A stretch of 64,000 bases of DNA from Colius striatus. Its lineage: Eukaryota; Chordata; Aves; Coliiformes; Coliidae. Below are positions 53,401-63,954 of the stretch, piece by piece. The stretch covers positions 7,936,001-8,000,000 of the forward strand of contig NC_084763.1 in assembly GCF_028858725.1 (NCBI RefSeq). Direction: 5' to 3'. Both the position numbers and the translations under genes were made by a program. Within the stretch, counting starts at the first letter, position 1, and each line of letters opens with the position of its first letter. Below the pieces are notes generated by a model. That model did not search any database. It was given only the letters and a program-made list of their open reading frames with translations, and was not told the origin of the DNA.

Positions 53401-56400
53401 TGCAGTAGTAGCTCCTGAGAACATGTCACAGCCACTCCTCAGTTGCTGGAACAATACTGGAGCATATTCCCTTTACCTTGCAGTGAAGGGAGCCCCAGCA
53501 CTCAACCATTGATCAGCCCAGGGACAGAAACTGATGGATACCCATAAGTGGGAAGAGACTGTGGCCTAAACCACCCTGTCATGTCATGCCCTGTAATTGC
53601 AGTGAACCAAATTGAGATGGGAAGGTATTCGGAGTCTAAGAACTGGAAAGATTCTAGAGAATTGTAGTGCGTGTACCAACGGTGCAAACAGACACATTTC
53701 TGGAGGCATTTCAGTAAATTAAGGAGTCATTAAGGAGACTTGGATCCTTAACATCCTTAAACAGATTCCAATTTAAAGACTAATGCATCAACTGATAAAG
53801 TGACCTCTGGATGTGTGATCCCTCAGGTTTCTCTGCACGCAATGCAGAGTCAGGTTTTTTTCCTCAGCTGACAGCAGTGCAAGATCTGCCCTAAAGTAGA
53901 AGATTATGGTTTATCCATCAGAGGAGATACTTTTTTCAGACAAGTGGCACTTGGTCCTGTGAGAATAGGTGTGATGTTGCCAGTTGTGCCACCTGAATTA
54001 CATCAGGCCTCAAGCTGAATGGAGCCCAAATTAAGATCGTGAATATAAAGATTTCTTTCACCACGTCTGTTTGGCTGTGCAGTCAGGTCACCATCGACTG
54101 TCTGCATGCTGTCTGTGAGCTAAGAACAAATTATGAGCTTGAATCTCTCTATTCATCTCTACTCTAAGTCCCTACCCAACCCCCCCCCAAAAAGAAGAAA
54201 AAAAAGAGTAAAAATATCCCTGAATAAAAATGACAGTGATTTGTGAAACACTGGTCCTTCGGTCTGAGTAACACAAATGGAAGCATAAGATATCTTCAGT
54301 GCAGTTCAGATTTTGCTTTAAGGTTTTACTGTAATGTCCAAAAGTACAAAATGAGCTGTAAGTTTCAGTGCAAAACACACAGTATTCCAAAGAGTTTAAA
54401 TAGACAAGGAAGAGATGATAAGCAGGAGGAACACTAAATAGTTCAAACCCTTAAGGCTTTCAAGACAATATGCACTACTATCAAGAGCAATATGATGCCC
54501 CTGGCTCTCATTTAACTATGTTTTTCACAAAAACAAACTCTTTGATGAGAACCTCTATTTTTTAAAGAACGTCCAGTCAACAATATCCATAACTGATGTG
54601 ATAGTAATGACCTCCTTGAGTGTCTGAGAGTGGTTTCTAAGCACACCAACCAGCACTCCAGCAAATTATCCATTTGAGGTCACTTCACACTGCATTTTCT
54701 TCCCAGTTTTAATGGGGTTTATGGATTCTGCTCTTTCAAAGTAAAAAGAAAGTTTATTATTTTCAGTTTGGGTGCTGTTTTGGTAGTGTATGAAATGGCT
54801 CCAGGGTACTCAGCATTAAGAAAGGTTTTGAGAACACTACACTAAACAGAACACAGCATCTCACCACAATGGATTTGCTCTATTCATATTCAGTTATCTT
54901 TTCTTTTTCTGTTTTTTTTTCCCACAACTCTGACAAAGATGCAGCTGTCCAAGAAATTTATCAAAAGCATAAAACACAAGACAGCTAAGCCAACAGTTCC
55001 TACTTGCTTTCATAGAGTCCACTTGCTTATCAGTGCTGCAACTGGATGGCCCCTAAGCAGTGTTTTAATCTCTCCCTACCCACATCACTTATAACAACAA
55101 AGGTAATTGGCTTCACTGCCTCTCTGAAATGTATAACCTAGGCAACTTCCAACAAGATCAAGAACTTGGGAAGGGAAATGGCTGTTGCCTCATGTAGGCA
55201 GAAGCAAACAGTCCAGGTGAGATGAGATGCTCCTCCATGTGGTCCTCATGGACCACAGCACCCTCTCCAAGTAACCAACCACCTTGGCAGGTAGCATCAC
55301 TGACAGACTCAGTAAACTGACCTGTAAATCAGCTTATCATGGAAATACAAAAGCTGAGGCTTGTACAGCCAGCCCTCCACACCCCAACAGCACACAACTC
55401 CCTCTAGAACAACTGCTCTGTGTGTGTGAGCTTCAGGCTGTTGCCTAGCATCTGACTGCCAGTCTGCATCCATCACAGCAGCTTTCCAGTGCCACCTTTC
55501 CAAACTCACAGTTTGAAAGCAGCAGCAGAGACCTGAAAGAACTTGGTCCTGTGGGAATAAAGTAAATGCAGGAGGTCTGAGTACCTTTCCTTAGTTTTTA
55601 TTCTCAAAAGTTATCTATATACACAGTAGCTTATGAAATATTTTAGATCCCAAGAACTTCCATCAGACTTAGAGAAACTGCTGAAAATTCAGTTCAACGT
55701 GTCACTGCCAATTAAGGGTCTCAGAAGTCTACACATTTTACATCATCTTAAAAAATGGGGCTTGAGTTCCTGAGTAACTTGGCCAATTCTGAAAATTTTA
55801 CCCATGATCATTGTTCATTCCCCTAAACATTAAACTGCAGAAACCACTCCCAAAACCAAGTCTGGGAAACAAATTTGCAGTCGCTCAGGGTAGCTCAATA
55901 CTTAGCCTGTTGAGTCACCATGATGACCACAGAACGGATGGATTATATGATTTTAATAGGTCAGACACTGCTGGTTTTTTCCTTTACAATCACATATCCT
56001 CAAAACAACCAAGAAGTAGCTGAGATAAGTCAGACACACGTGCCCACACTCTGTTTATTTTGAAAAGTCATCACCTCTTCTCCAGATAAATGCTGTTATA
56101 TTTCCACCTGACCTTACGCTGCTTCTCTTCTGTCAAGGACAGGGATTGACAAAGGCATGCAAAAAGCCTGCAGGAATAATAGACACTAGCAGTTTTTGTT
56201 GCCAAGTGAAAGAGTTAACCCTGCCCATAACTGTGCCTGACTTTTGCAAATACAACTAAAACTAAAGAAATTACCAACATGCAGTTCTGTGTTTATAAAT
56301 AAACACTGATAGGGTATGTCAAGGCTGTTTTTCTGCCCTGCAGTTACAGTTGTTAAGACAATAATCCTAGCAGTCTCAAATACACAGGCACCCCAAAGTG

Positions 56401-56982
56401 CTGCACCCTGTACAATGGGCCATGGAGGTTACTGCTACTCCTACTGACTTCCCTGAGCACATGGAAAATTTTGTTCTCTCCACCACCAGCCTTCTCAAAG
56501 GACAAACTGTTACTGTGCCTCCCCTGAAAATCACTCTGTGAAAAACTATGTGGAAGATAAGGGTGAAACTCTTATGAATATGGCATGTGACAAGTCATTC
56601 TCCAGCCCTCAAACACAACCTGTGTGATTTCTGCTCTGCTCCTCACTTCATGCTTTCCTTCCTTCGTTACTGAGCACTAATGCCTGTTGAGTGGCTGCAG
56701 CAGTGCCAGGCAGTACACCTCTTGATTTGTTTCTCCAAGGAAATTAAAGGTGATGCAGGACCCATGAAGTTCTGGCTGCAATATAGTCAGTAGGATTTTT
56801 GGTTTAGACCTTAGTAGTGTCAGGATTTCTCAGTGGTAGTGTAGTGTCAGGATTTTTGCAGTGATGTCATATTCAAATCTGAACTGGTAGATGTTACCTT
56901 AAATTGAAACACTTTTGATCCAACAGAATGGTTTCATGCTGATGACTGTTGCCTATTTTGTGAAGTGTCCTGAGACCAACAG

Positions 56983-57040
56983 AGGGTTCAGCCTTCTGTG
57001 AGGGTTCAACCCAAAGGAGGGTTCAACCCTCTGTGAGGAA
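56983..57040 (+). repeat. Short tandem repeat with a palindromic unit
   Basis: Three spaced copies of GAGGGTTCARCC occur in about 58 bases. The rightmost copy is the perfect palindrome GAGGGTTCAACCCTC (7-base arms, single central base) at about 57018-57032. It lies inside EPDR1 intron 1. No known element was recognised. Confidence 0.7.
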
Positions 57041-57703
57041 GGATTAGTATACAGAGAGCACAAAAGGAAGTAACTCCATTTGGCAGGCAATAAAGGATTA
57101 CAAAACAAGTCCTGTGGCATAGCTCCACCTCAAGAGCTCTAGGGAACTGTTTCAAGTGCTCTCCTTTCACATCATACCACAACCCTACTGGCACAACTTC
57201 TTCCAAGTGGGATATGGCACAGTCTACTCAATAAAAACCTCTATTTTCTTTTCTCTTCTTCCAGTACCAGCTGAGCACTACAAGAAACCAAAAGAGAAGA
57301 TTGTCCCTGCCCTCCTTGTCTATCCCCAAAATTTTGATCCTGAAAGAGAAAGAAGCAGAAGGGCAAGGCACACAGGAGAAAATGTGAGATGCAGAGTGCA
57401 GCTAAGGCTGGGGCTGTAAAAGAAGTGAAAAAGAAAGTTTAGTAATGAATTCAACTGAAATAAGAGCCCTAAAAACCTCAGCCTAGTATCACCATTGGTA
57501 GCTTTTACACTCTAAGATGGAGTGCAGGCAGTCAACAGTATGACCCAGAGAAACACACACCCAATGAACTGGCTGAAACAACCATCAAGGACCGCTTTAA
57601 AAACCAGTTCCACTTAGTTGTACACAGGGAGAGGCTCATGCTCAGGTGGCAGGTGACAATGCTGCAGCTGGCTGATGGGGAGCAGGCAGCCTTTGCTACC
57701 ACT

Positions 57704-58436
57704 CAGAGAATCACAGAATCATAGAATTGTTTTAGTTGGAAAAGACCTTTAAGATCATAAAGTCCAACAACTCACCTCCCACTGTCAAGTCCACCACTAA
57801 ACCATGTCCCTCAGCACCTCAGCTATGTATGCATCTTTAAATATCTCTGGGTATGGAGACTCCATCACCTCTCTGGGCAGCTTGTGCCAGTGTGTAACAA
57901 CCCTCTTGGTGACAAAGGTTTTCCTAATCTCCAATCTAAATCTACCTCTGGTGTGCAACATGGGGCCGTTTCCTCTTGTCCTATTCATTCATTACTGGGG
58001 AGAAGAGACCGACCCTCATCACCTTTCACGTAGTTGTAGAGAGTGACTATGTCTTGTCTCAGCCTCCTCCAAACATCCCCAGCTCCCTCAGCAGCTCTTC
58101 ATAAGACTTGTTCTCTAGGCTCTTCCCCAGCTTCATTCCTCTTTTGTGGACACACTGCAGAACTTCAAAGTCTTTCTTGTAGTGAGAGGCCCGACACTGA
58201 ACACAGCACTTGAGGTGTGGCCTCACCAGAGCTGAGTAGAGGGGGACAATCCCTTCCCTGCTCCTGCTGGACATAGTGTTTCTGATACAAGCCAGGATGC
58301 CATTGGCTTTCTTGGCTACCTGGGCACACTGCTGGCTCATGTTCAACTGCTATCAACCAACTCCCCCAGGTCCTTTTCCGCTGGACAGCTTTCCAGATGC
58401 TCATCCAGTTGCTGCATTCCGGGTGCTCTTGCAATG
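57704..58436 (-). mobile_element. Long 5'-truncated CR1 LINE copy, 'ttttccaac' type
   Basis: About 730 bases on the minus strand. The left end is the tail 'aatcacagaatcatagaatt' with 'ttagttggaaaagacctt'; the right part is ORF2 with [20 protein letters not shown] and [20 protein letters not shown] readable in 58059-58346. Frames are broken. It is the same family as the fragment at 41.4 kb and sense relative to EPDR1. Confidence 0.92.
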
Positions 58437-59423
58437 AGCAAAAGCAAAGAAGTGCTCTTAACGAAACAAAGATGGGATATTTACCTTATGGTTTACTTTT
58501 CAGGAGTTTACTTAAAACACTGGGTTGATGCAGACATAAAATGCCACATAGCAAATGGCATGAATTTGAAACATACATCTACAATAAAAACTGGAAGTTT
58601 CAGGTTTTCCTGTGGTTATGAGCCTGCAAGCCACTCCACACAGGCAGATCTTTGTGTCCTTGATTAACCTCAGTCAACCAACTTAAACGGGGCTGTGTCT
58701 GATTAAGGTCCACACTCACAAGCTTCAGAAAACACTTGGTAAGAAAATTTGGTTGTTGGCCAACCCCGATTGCTGCAGTGTGTAAGTTCCATCTGATAGG
58801 AGCAAAGTGCGTCCATTCGTTTGAATTTAGAGTGAAATTTCCTTGGAGACCAGGGCAGCATTATTTTTCTTGTTGCTTTTGCAGTCATTGCCTTGGTGTA
58901 ATTACTCTTTTCTTGCCAATGTCAAAGCAGAGTGGGGGAGAGGTTATTTTTCCAAAAGGCAAGATAAGTCCCCTCGCTCTAACTTTTCTGAAGGTTTCAG
59001 TTTATGACTCACTGTGTCCACAGTGCAATGAAGCCACGATCACAGCTCCGGCCTCGATCCAACATGCTTTGAAATCAATGGGAGTCTTTCCATTGACTTT
59101 GATGGAAGGTCATGCCCTTAGTAGACATGAGCTGTGCATGCAACAAAACCACTCTCCAGTTTGGGATGGCAGAAAAGCTGGTGATGGCAGAAACAGCAGG
59201 GATCCCTGAGGTCACAGATTGTCTACAATGAATAAAACAATACAGGAAAAACCAACAGAGAGATGCCTCAAGTCAACCTGCCTGCACTGACTTTCTAGCA
59301 CTATCAGCCCAGACAAAACTGTATCCAGAGCAAATATTTATCAAAGAAGGTTAAAAGAGCAGATCTCAGAAAAAGACAAAATGAGGCCCAGAGTGGAGAA
59401 TGTAGAATAATTGTGCAATCAAA

Positions 59424-59455
59424 GAATCAAGGAATGGCAGGGGTTGGAAGAAACC
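59424..59455 (-). mobile_element. Possible tiny CR1 3'-end fragment
   Basis: 'caaagaatcaaggaatggca' followed by 'ggggttggaaga' resembles the reverse complement of a CR1 tail with several changes. At about 30 bases the match may be chance. Confidence 0.45.
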
Positions 59456-60639
59456 ATTCCTAAGATAAAGTTTTCAAATAAAACAAACATAAGCTTGAAA
59501 AGAAATGAGCTCAGTATAACTTAAAAGCTAGGAAAGACCTTGCAGCACAGTTTTACACTTGTCAAATATGAAGCTCAACCTAGGTCTTCTAAAAGAAGGG
59601 GAGTATGAGCAGAGACAGTGTCAAACTCTGTGGTGTGTGTTAGCAGACCACCAACAAACAGCCTTTGACATCCTCCATATGGTTTCTATGTGAAAACAGT
59701 AATAAAGGGAAAAAAACCTCACAGTAAGGGAAAGCTATGCTTGAAAACAAAACACATAAAACAGTTTTAAGATTGTTTGAGGACTGTCGGAGAAAGGACT
59801 GAGGAAGACCATATACTTGGAAAGGATTAAAACAATGACTATGTGATGTCGGTAAGAAATTAATCACTGTCAGGAAAAAAGCCAGCAGCAAAAAGGAATA
59901 TTGATCTTTTAATGGCAGGGAGCATGATACAGCATTTGTAGGCTGGTCTTCACCTTAGCTTACACATCTCCAGGACTGATGTAGTATTATTTGAACAACT
60001 TTTAGGTGGGAGAGACAGAGGCACAGGCAGGCTGACTACCCTTACACTGACAGGTATATCTTGACATTGTGTCTGAGAGTTACTGATGCTTGGTACCCAC
60101 AAACACCTGACTTGGGAAGGCCTCTCTGGGCTGTCTATTTCTTCCTTGGCATGATGAGGAGAAAAACAGAGGCCTTTCTTCAGCCAGCTTTTTCCTACCC
60201 TTATTTTTCATCCAACCAAGAAACACGCAATGTCACGGTGATTTTGTTGGGTTAGTATGAGCTTAACAGATACATACTGTAGAAATTAAGAACAGGGATG
60301 TACTCCAGGGCTGGGCAGGTACTCACAGCTAACAGATGCATTCTGGCACGCTGCACGGACTTAGCACTTGCAGGAAACAACCACTATAAGTCTTGTAAAA
60401 CATGACCCAATCTCATTAGCAAATTACTGGGCTAGACACCCCACCCACCACAGCATCATTCCTGCATTTGCCTGTTATCTCTTCATTATACCCATTATAC
60501 CTCACATTTTTGGCTGTATTTTTAGACTCAGCTCACATTCCACTTAAAAAAAAATAGTAGAGAGAAAGGAATTATCTCCAAGGGCTGACCCTGTTGTTCA
60601 TAAACCTCTCAAGATACATACAGGTACAGATGATTGATA

Positions 60640-61016
60640 GAGGCAGAGATAGATATAGATATAGATATAGATATAGATATAGATATAGATATAGATATAG
60701 ATATAGATATAGATATAGATACAGCAAAAGATAGAGGTATAGATATATAGATAAAAATAGATCTAGATACAATTGCAGATATGGATACAGACGCAGATAT
60801 AGATACAGACACACACACATATATATACAAATATAGATACAAAGAAGTTATACAGATATATATGTAGATACATACATATATAGATAGAAATACAGATACA
60901 GATAGATATAGGCACAGATACACAGGTAGTTATGGTTGATATGTGGATGTAGATATAGATTATATGTAGATATAGAGATGATAGAGATAGAGATAGAGAT
61001 AGAGATAGAGATAGAG
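60640..61016 (+). repeat. GATA-rich microsatellite: (ATAGAT)n core and (GATAGA)n block
   Basis: The purest part, about 60648-60722, is a run of about a dozen GATATA hexamers. It is followed by degenerate GATA/CA-containing repeats (including an ACAC run near 60810) and a second pure block of GATAGA hexamers at about 60978-61016. The array ends about 285 bases inside EPDR1 intron 1, next to the CpG island. Open frames across it on the minus strand (runs of Leu-Tyr or Ile-Ser) are artefacts of the repeat. Confidence 0.95.
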
Positions 61017-61059
61017 AGCTCGGATATGAGTCATGTGGGTGACAGGTTTTCTGCAGCTG

Positions 61060-61860
61060 ACCATTCCCCAGAGCCGCTTCCCGCAGCCGTGCGCACACCG
61101 CCCCGAGCCGCCCCGCCGCCTCCCGCTCCCACGCAGGGCAGGTGCCGCCCCGCAGCGCGGGGGTTCGAGGGAGACCCGACCTCCTCCCCCTTTCTCCTCC
61201 GCTTCACCCTGCACGCCGCCCCAGCCCCGGGAGGTGCCTCTCGGCTCCCCCCATCCCCGCCCCGGCCCGGCCCCGCCGCGGGGTCCCGCCGCCGCCACGT
61301 ACTTCTTGCAGGGGATGAGGGCTTTCCTCTCCTCCAGGATGCGGAGCCGCTGGTTGGGGCCGTCGTAGGAGACGGCGGCCCGTGTGTTGCGGCCCGTGCT
61401 GTGGTCGTAGGAGACGGTGCGTCCTTCCCACTGCAGCGGTGCCTGGCACGGCTCGGGCCCCGCCGCTGCCTCTCCGCCCCGCAGCAGGAGGCTGCCCAGC
61501 AGCAGCAGCAGCAGCCCCGGCTCCGGCCGCGGCCCCGAGCCGCCCTTCGCCCGCGCCATGCCCCGCTCCGCTCCGCACCCCGCACGGCGCGCCGGCGAGC
61601 GGGCAGGCCTGCGCTGCGGGGGGAGGGAAGGGGGGGCGGGGGCGGCCCGCCTCCAAACCCGCATCACCTCAGCGGGGAGAGGCGGTTTCTGCCCGAGCGC
61701 TGCTGTGCACAGCGGGATGGAAGGGCTGGAGGCGATGAGGCGACTCTCGCCCTCCCGTGCTTCCCCTCCTTCCCCTTCCTCGCACCCGGGAGGGTTTGCT
61801 CGCTCTGGCCGTGCACACTGGTAGGCGAGGGGTGATGTCGGAGGGGAACCTGCAAGGCTC
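61060..61860. promoter_or_regulatory. EPDR1: CpG island over EPDR1 exon 1 and promoter
   Basis: An abrupt change from the AT-rich microsatellite to very G+C-rich sequence dense in CpG, covering the exon 1 splice donor, exon 1 and the sequence upstream. On the flank of exon 1 near 61617-61650 there is a run of G with GGGGGCGGGG-type Sp1 boxes, and no TATA box was seen, consistent with a dispersed-start housekeeping-type promoter on the minus strand. The limits were set by eye. Confidence 0.7.
61303..61559 (-). CDS. EPDR1: EPDR1 coding exon 1, ependymin-related protein 1 (signal peptide and N-terminus)
   Basis: 257 bases encoding residues 1-85 plus two bases of codon 86. From the ATG at 61559-61557 (G at -3 and G at +4) the frame has a basic N-terminus, a hydrophobic run GLLLLLLGSLLL at 15-26 and a plausible signal cleavage just before PEPCQAPLQWEG. 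It continues to YDGPNQRLRILEERKALIPC, strongly like vertebrate EPDR1, and ends at a GTACGT donor (61302-61297). The whole protein is 218 residues, close to the mammalian length (about 224). Cys38 and Cys84 are family cysteines. An in-frame ATG at 61664-61662 would add 35 residues ahead of the signal peptide; I prefer the inner start. EPDR1 is a secreted/lysosomal glycoprotein of unsettled ligand. It is divergently transcribed from SFRP4. Confidence 0.94.
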
Positions 61861-62519
61861 GGGCTTTGGGGTACCTCTGGGCACTCTGCATGAGCTTTGA
61901 GTGGGAGAGGATACGCGAACAGGACAGACCCACTGGGTGAAACTGCTTTAGTGTTGCTGTCAAGGGAGGGATTCCCGTGGCACCCCACAAGTACACGCAT
62001 GCCTTCATCTCCCACTGCCCTCTCAAGTTCCTCAGCTGCTCTTTCATGCCCACTCTGGATGAGCCGTCCTCGCTCACAGAGGGAGGGGGAAGCCTATGCC
62101 CCACACATACCTTGGCTCTGCAGCACCCAGGCCTGATCTCTGCTGGGTCTGCAAAGAGAAACATAAGGGGTACCACAGCACCTGGCCAGGGCAAGCCCGA
62201 GAACTGTTAACGCTGAGCCACACTGGGGCTTTCCCAGGCCACTGCAATAACTTGCCATTGAGTTCATCGTATATTCTCAGTGGGTGCCTCGAAAGCTGAG
62301 ATGCAACATTTGCCTACAGCGGAGGAAGGGGAAGTCCGTGCACAAGGACTGCACACGGGGGAGCAGAGGTGTGTTGGGAGGGACTCTTGATCCCGGCGTG
62401 GGCATGCCACTCTGCTGCTTCAGGGCCGTGTGGCGGTGGAGCACCAAGGAAAGGAAAATAAAAAACAACTTCGGGAATGCTCGAAATACTTTCTCCCACT
62501 CATTTGCAGGGGCGACAAG
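61861..62519. other. Spacer between the two CpG-rich promoters
   Basis: Sequence of more ordinary composition between the EPDR1 and SFRP4 CpG-rich blocks. Several overlapping open frames exist on both strands because G+C-rich DNA has few stops; none shows a protein family signature. Upstream noncoding exons of either gene could lie here but cannot be seen. Confidence 0.45.
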
Positions 62520-63073
62520 GGGGAGATAAGAGGCGATGGGAGCGCGGCGTGGAGCCGGGAGCCCGCAGAGCAGCCCCGCGCCGGCTCCGCGCTGCCCCGG
62601 CCGGCTCCTGCCGCTTCCCCCGTCCCCAGCAAACTGGGTGAAGAGTAACTTCCCCGTCTGTCTGCCCGTCCGTCTCACGCGTGTCTCCATCCGTGCCGAG
62701 TTCACGGAGGTAACTGCGATACCGTCTGGAGGCGTCAGGAACTGCTGCCGGAGCTCCCCCAAGCCCGCAAAAAGTTTCGACTCTGCGTCTCTTGGGAAAA
62801 TGTAGAGTAAAGTTCAGCCCCGCAGACGGCGGGGGAGGGGTATCCAGTCGCGGGTTCCCCGTCTCTCCCGCCTCCTCTCCCCGCGCAGCCCCGCGAAAGA
62901 CGCGTGTGGTTTGGCTTTCTCTCCCCCGCCATCCCACCCCCCTCCTTCCACCCGAAGGAATTTATGACACAGATGAAAACTGAAGCGGAGCTGGAGCCGC
63001 GGACGAGAGACGCAGTGATGTCGCCGGGGGATTAAACGGGGTGGAGGTGATGTCACCGTGCCTGCACAGCAAA

Positions 63074-63093
63074 ACACACACACGCGCGCGCAC
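63074..63093. repeat. Alternating purine-pyrimidine (AC)n(GC)n tract, Z-DNA-prone
   Basis: Twenty bases of perfect purine-pyrimidine alternation, five AC steps followed by GC steps, then further CA-rich repeats to about 63118. Such tracts favour left-handed DNA under negative supercoiling. It lies about 105 bases upstream of the SFRP4 TATA box. Confidence 0.8.
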
Positions 63094-63197
63094 TCACACA
63101 CGCACACCCCGCACACCCCCCCTCCTCCAACCCCCTCCCCTGGAGGAGCGGTGCTGCCAAGGGAGCGCGATCGGCCCCACGTCACCCGTGCCACCGG

Positions 63198-63203
63198 TAT
63201 AAA
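63198..63203 (+). promoter_or_regulatory. SFRP4: Candidate SFRP4 TATA box
   Basis: TATAAA in the context CCGGTATAAATG, an isolated A+T-rich island in otherwise G+C-rich DNA, 171 bases before the SFRP4 start codon. It would place transcription start near 63228-63232 and give a 5' UTR of about 145 bases with no upstream ATG. Start-site data would be needed to confirm it. Confidence 0.55.
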
Positions 63204-63348
63204 TGTGGTCCCGAGATGTTCATGGCTGTCGGCGCGGCGATTTCCCCTCACTCCACTTGCAGCCGAGCGCCGGGAGGCAACGCCGCTCCGCGCCCTTCGC
63301 CCGCCGGGACCCGCGGAGCGGCGGCGGGCGGCGGCGGAGCAGGAGCAA

Positions 63349-63373
63349 GGGGAGGAGGAGGAGGAGGAGGAGG
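63349..63373 (+). repeat. SFRP4: (GGA)n repeat in the SFRP4 5' UTR, abutting the start codon
   Basis: Eight GGA/GAG-type triplets in a row run directly into the SFRP4 ATG, preceded by a GCG-rich stretch (about 63313-63338). GGA repeats can form stacked quadruplexes in RNA. The last triplet supplies the A at -3, a favourable start context. Confidence 0.85.
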
Positions 63374-63815
63374 ATGCTGCGCGCCTTGGTGGCGGTGTCC
63401 CTGTGGCTGCGGGTGAGCCCGCGGGCGCAGGGCGCGCCGTGCGAGGCGGTGCGCATCCCCATGTGCCGCCCCATGCCCTGGAACATCACCCGCATGCCCA
63501 ACCACCTCCACCACAGCACCCAGGAAAACGCCATTCTCGCCATCGAGCAGTATGAGGAGCTGGTGGGTACCGGCTGCAGCCCGGTCCTCTCCTTCTTCCT
63601 CTGCGCCATGTACGCCCCGATCTGCACCCTGGAATTCCTCTATGACCCCATCAAGCCCTGCCGCTCCGTCTGCCAGCGCGCCCGCGACGGCTGCGAGCCC
63701 ATCATGCGCCGGTACAACCACAGCTGGCCCGAGAGCCTGGCCTGTGACGACCTCCCCGTCTACGACCGCGGCGTCTGCATCTCCCCCGAGGCCATCGTCA
63801 CCGACCTGCCGGAGG
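63374..63815 (+). CDS. SFRP4: SFRP4 coding exon 1, secreted frizzled-related protein 4 (signal peptide and frizzled domain)
   Basis: 442 bases encoding residues 1-147 plus one base of codon 148. Residues 1-20 form a signal peptide ending before APCEAV. The frizzled cysteine-rich domain follows, with all ten cysteines present at 23, 31, 68, 77, 84, 96, 100, 107, 124 and 135. Blocks such as [20 protein letters not shown] and [19 protein letters not shown], and the end [19 protein letters not shown], match vertebrate SFRP4 closely. Sequons are at N37-I-T and N115-H-S. The exon ends at a GTGAGC donor (63816). SFRP4 is secreted and binds Wnt ligands through this domain, damping Wnt signalling. The usual netrin-like C-terminal domain lies beyond the window. 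The frame has no stop before the window edge, even through the intron. Confidence 0.97.
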
Positions 63816-63954
63816 GTGAGCGCTGCGAGGAACCCTCCTCTACCGGCCGCGGGAAGCCTCGGGCGGGAGGGGCTGCGGAGCTCCCATGCCCCCGTCCCTG
63901 CCCCTGGATCCTCTCCCTGACAGCTTTTCTTCCCCTCCGCGCTTCTGTTTGCAG
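63816..63954 (+). other. SFRP4: SFRP4 intron 1
   Basis: A short intron of 139 bases, GTGAGC at the donor and a pyrimidine-rich tract ending TTTGCAG at the acceptor. The short length and high G+C content are usual for avian first introns in CpG islands. Confidence 0.93.

Larger units (their letters stand above)
36617..61302 (-). other. EPDR1: EPDR1 intron 1 (about 24.7 kb)
   Basis: Bounded by the GTACGT donor of exon 1 and the TTTCAG acceptor of exon 2 on the minus strand. It holds CR1 copies at 41.4, 41.9, 43.7, 47.0, 50.2, 57.7 and possibly 59.4 kb, and a complex GATA-rich microsatellite at 60.64-61.02 kb. Long parts (36.6-41.4, 42.7-43.7, 43.9-47.0, 47.3-50.2, 50.4-57.7 and 58.4-60.6 kb) show only AT-rich sequence and short meaningless open frames; I recognise no nested gene, RNA gene or enhancer by eye. 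Confidence 0.85.
62520..63860. promoter_or_regulatory. SFRP4: CpG-rich region over the SFRP4 promoter and exon 1
   Basis: CpG-dense sequence from about 62.5 kb through the promoter, 5' UTR and coding exon 1 of SFRP4 into intron 1. It contains a CACGTCACC motif (63179-63187), which overlaps an E-box/CRE-like half site, and two further ATGTC[AG]CCG strings upstream (about 63017 and 63049). Together with the EPDR1 island it makes the interval between the two start codons a divergent promoter region of 1.8 kb. CpG islands at SFRP genes are known targets of methylation silencing in mammals; that this applies here is inference. Confidence 0.65.

Noticed and set aside
58736-59209. 157-codon plus-strand open frame inside EPDR1 intron 1.
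   Set aside because: Starts with TTG, antisense within an intron, no family resemblance; treated as chance.
60960-62015. 351-codon minus-strand open frame taken as a single gene.
   Set aside because: Only 61303-61559 is coding (EPDR1 exon 1). The frame then runs through the splice donor, intron and microsatellite, where a Leu-Tyr run is a repeat artefact; upstream it is open because of high G+C content.
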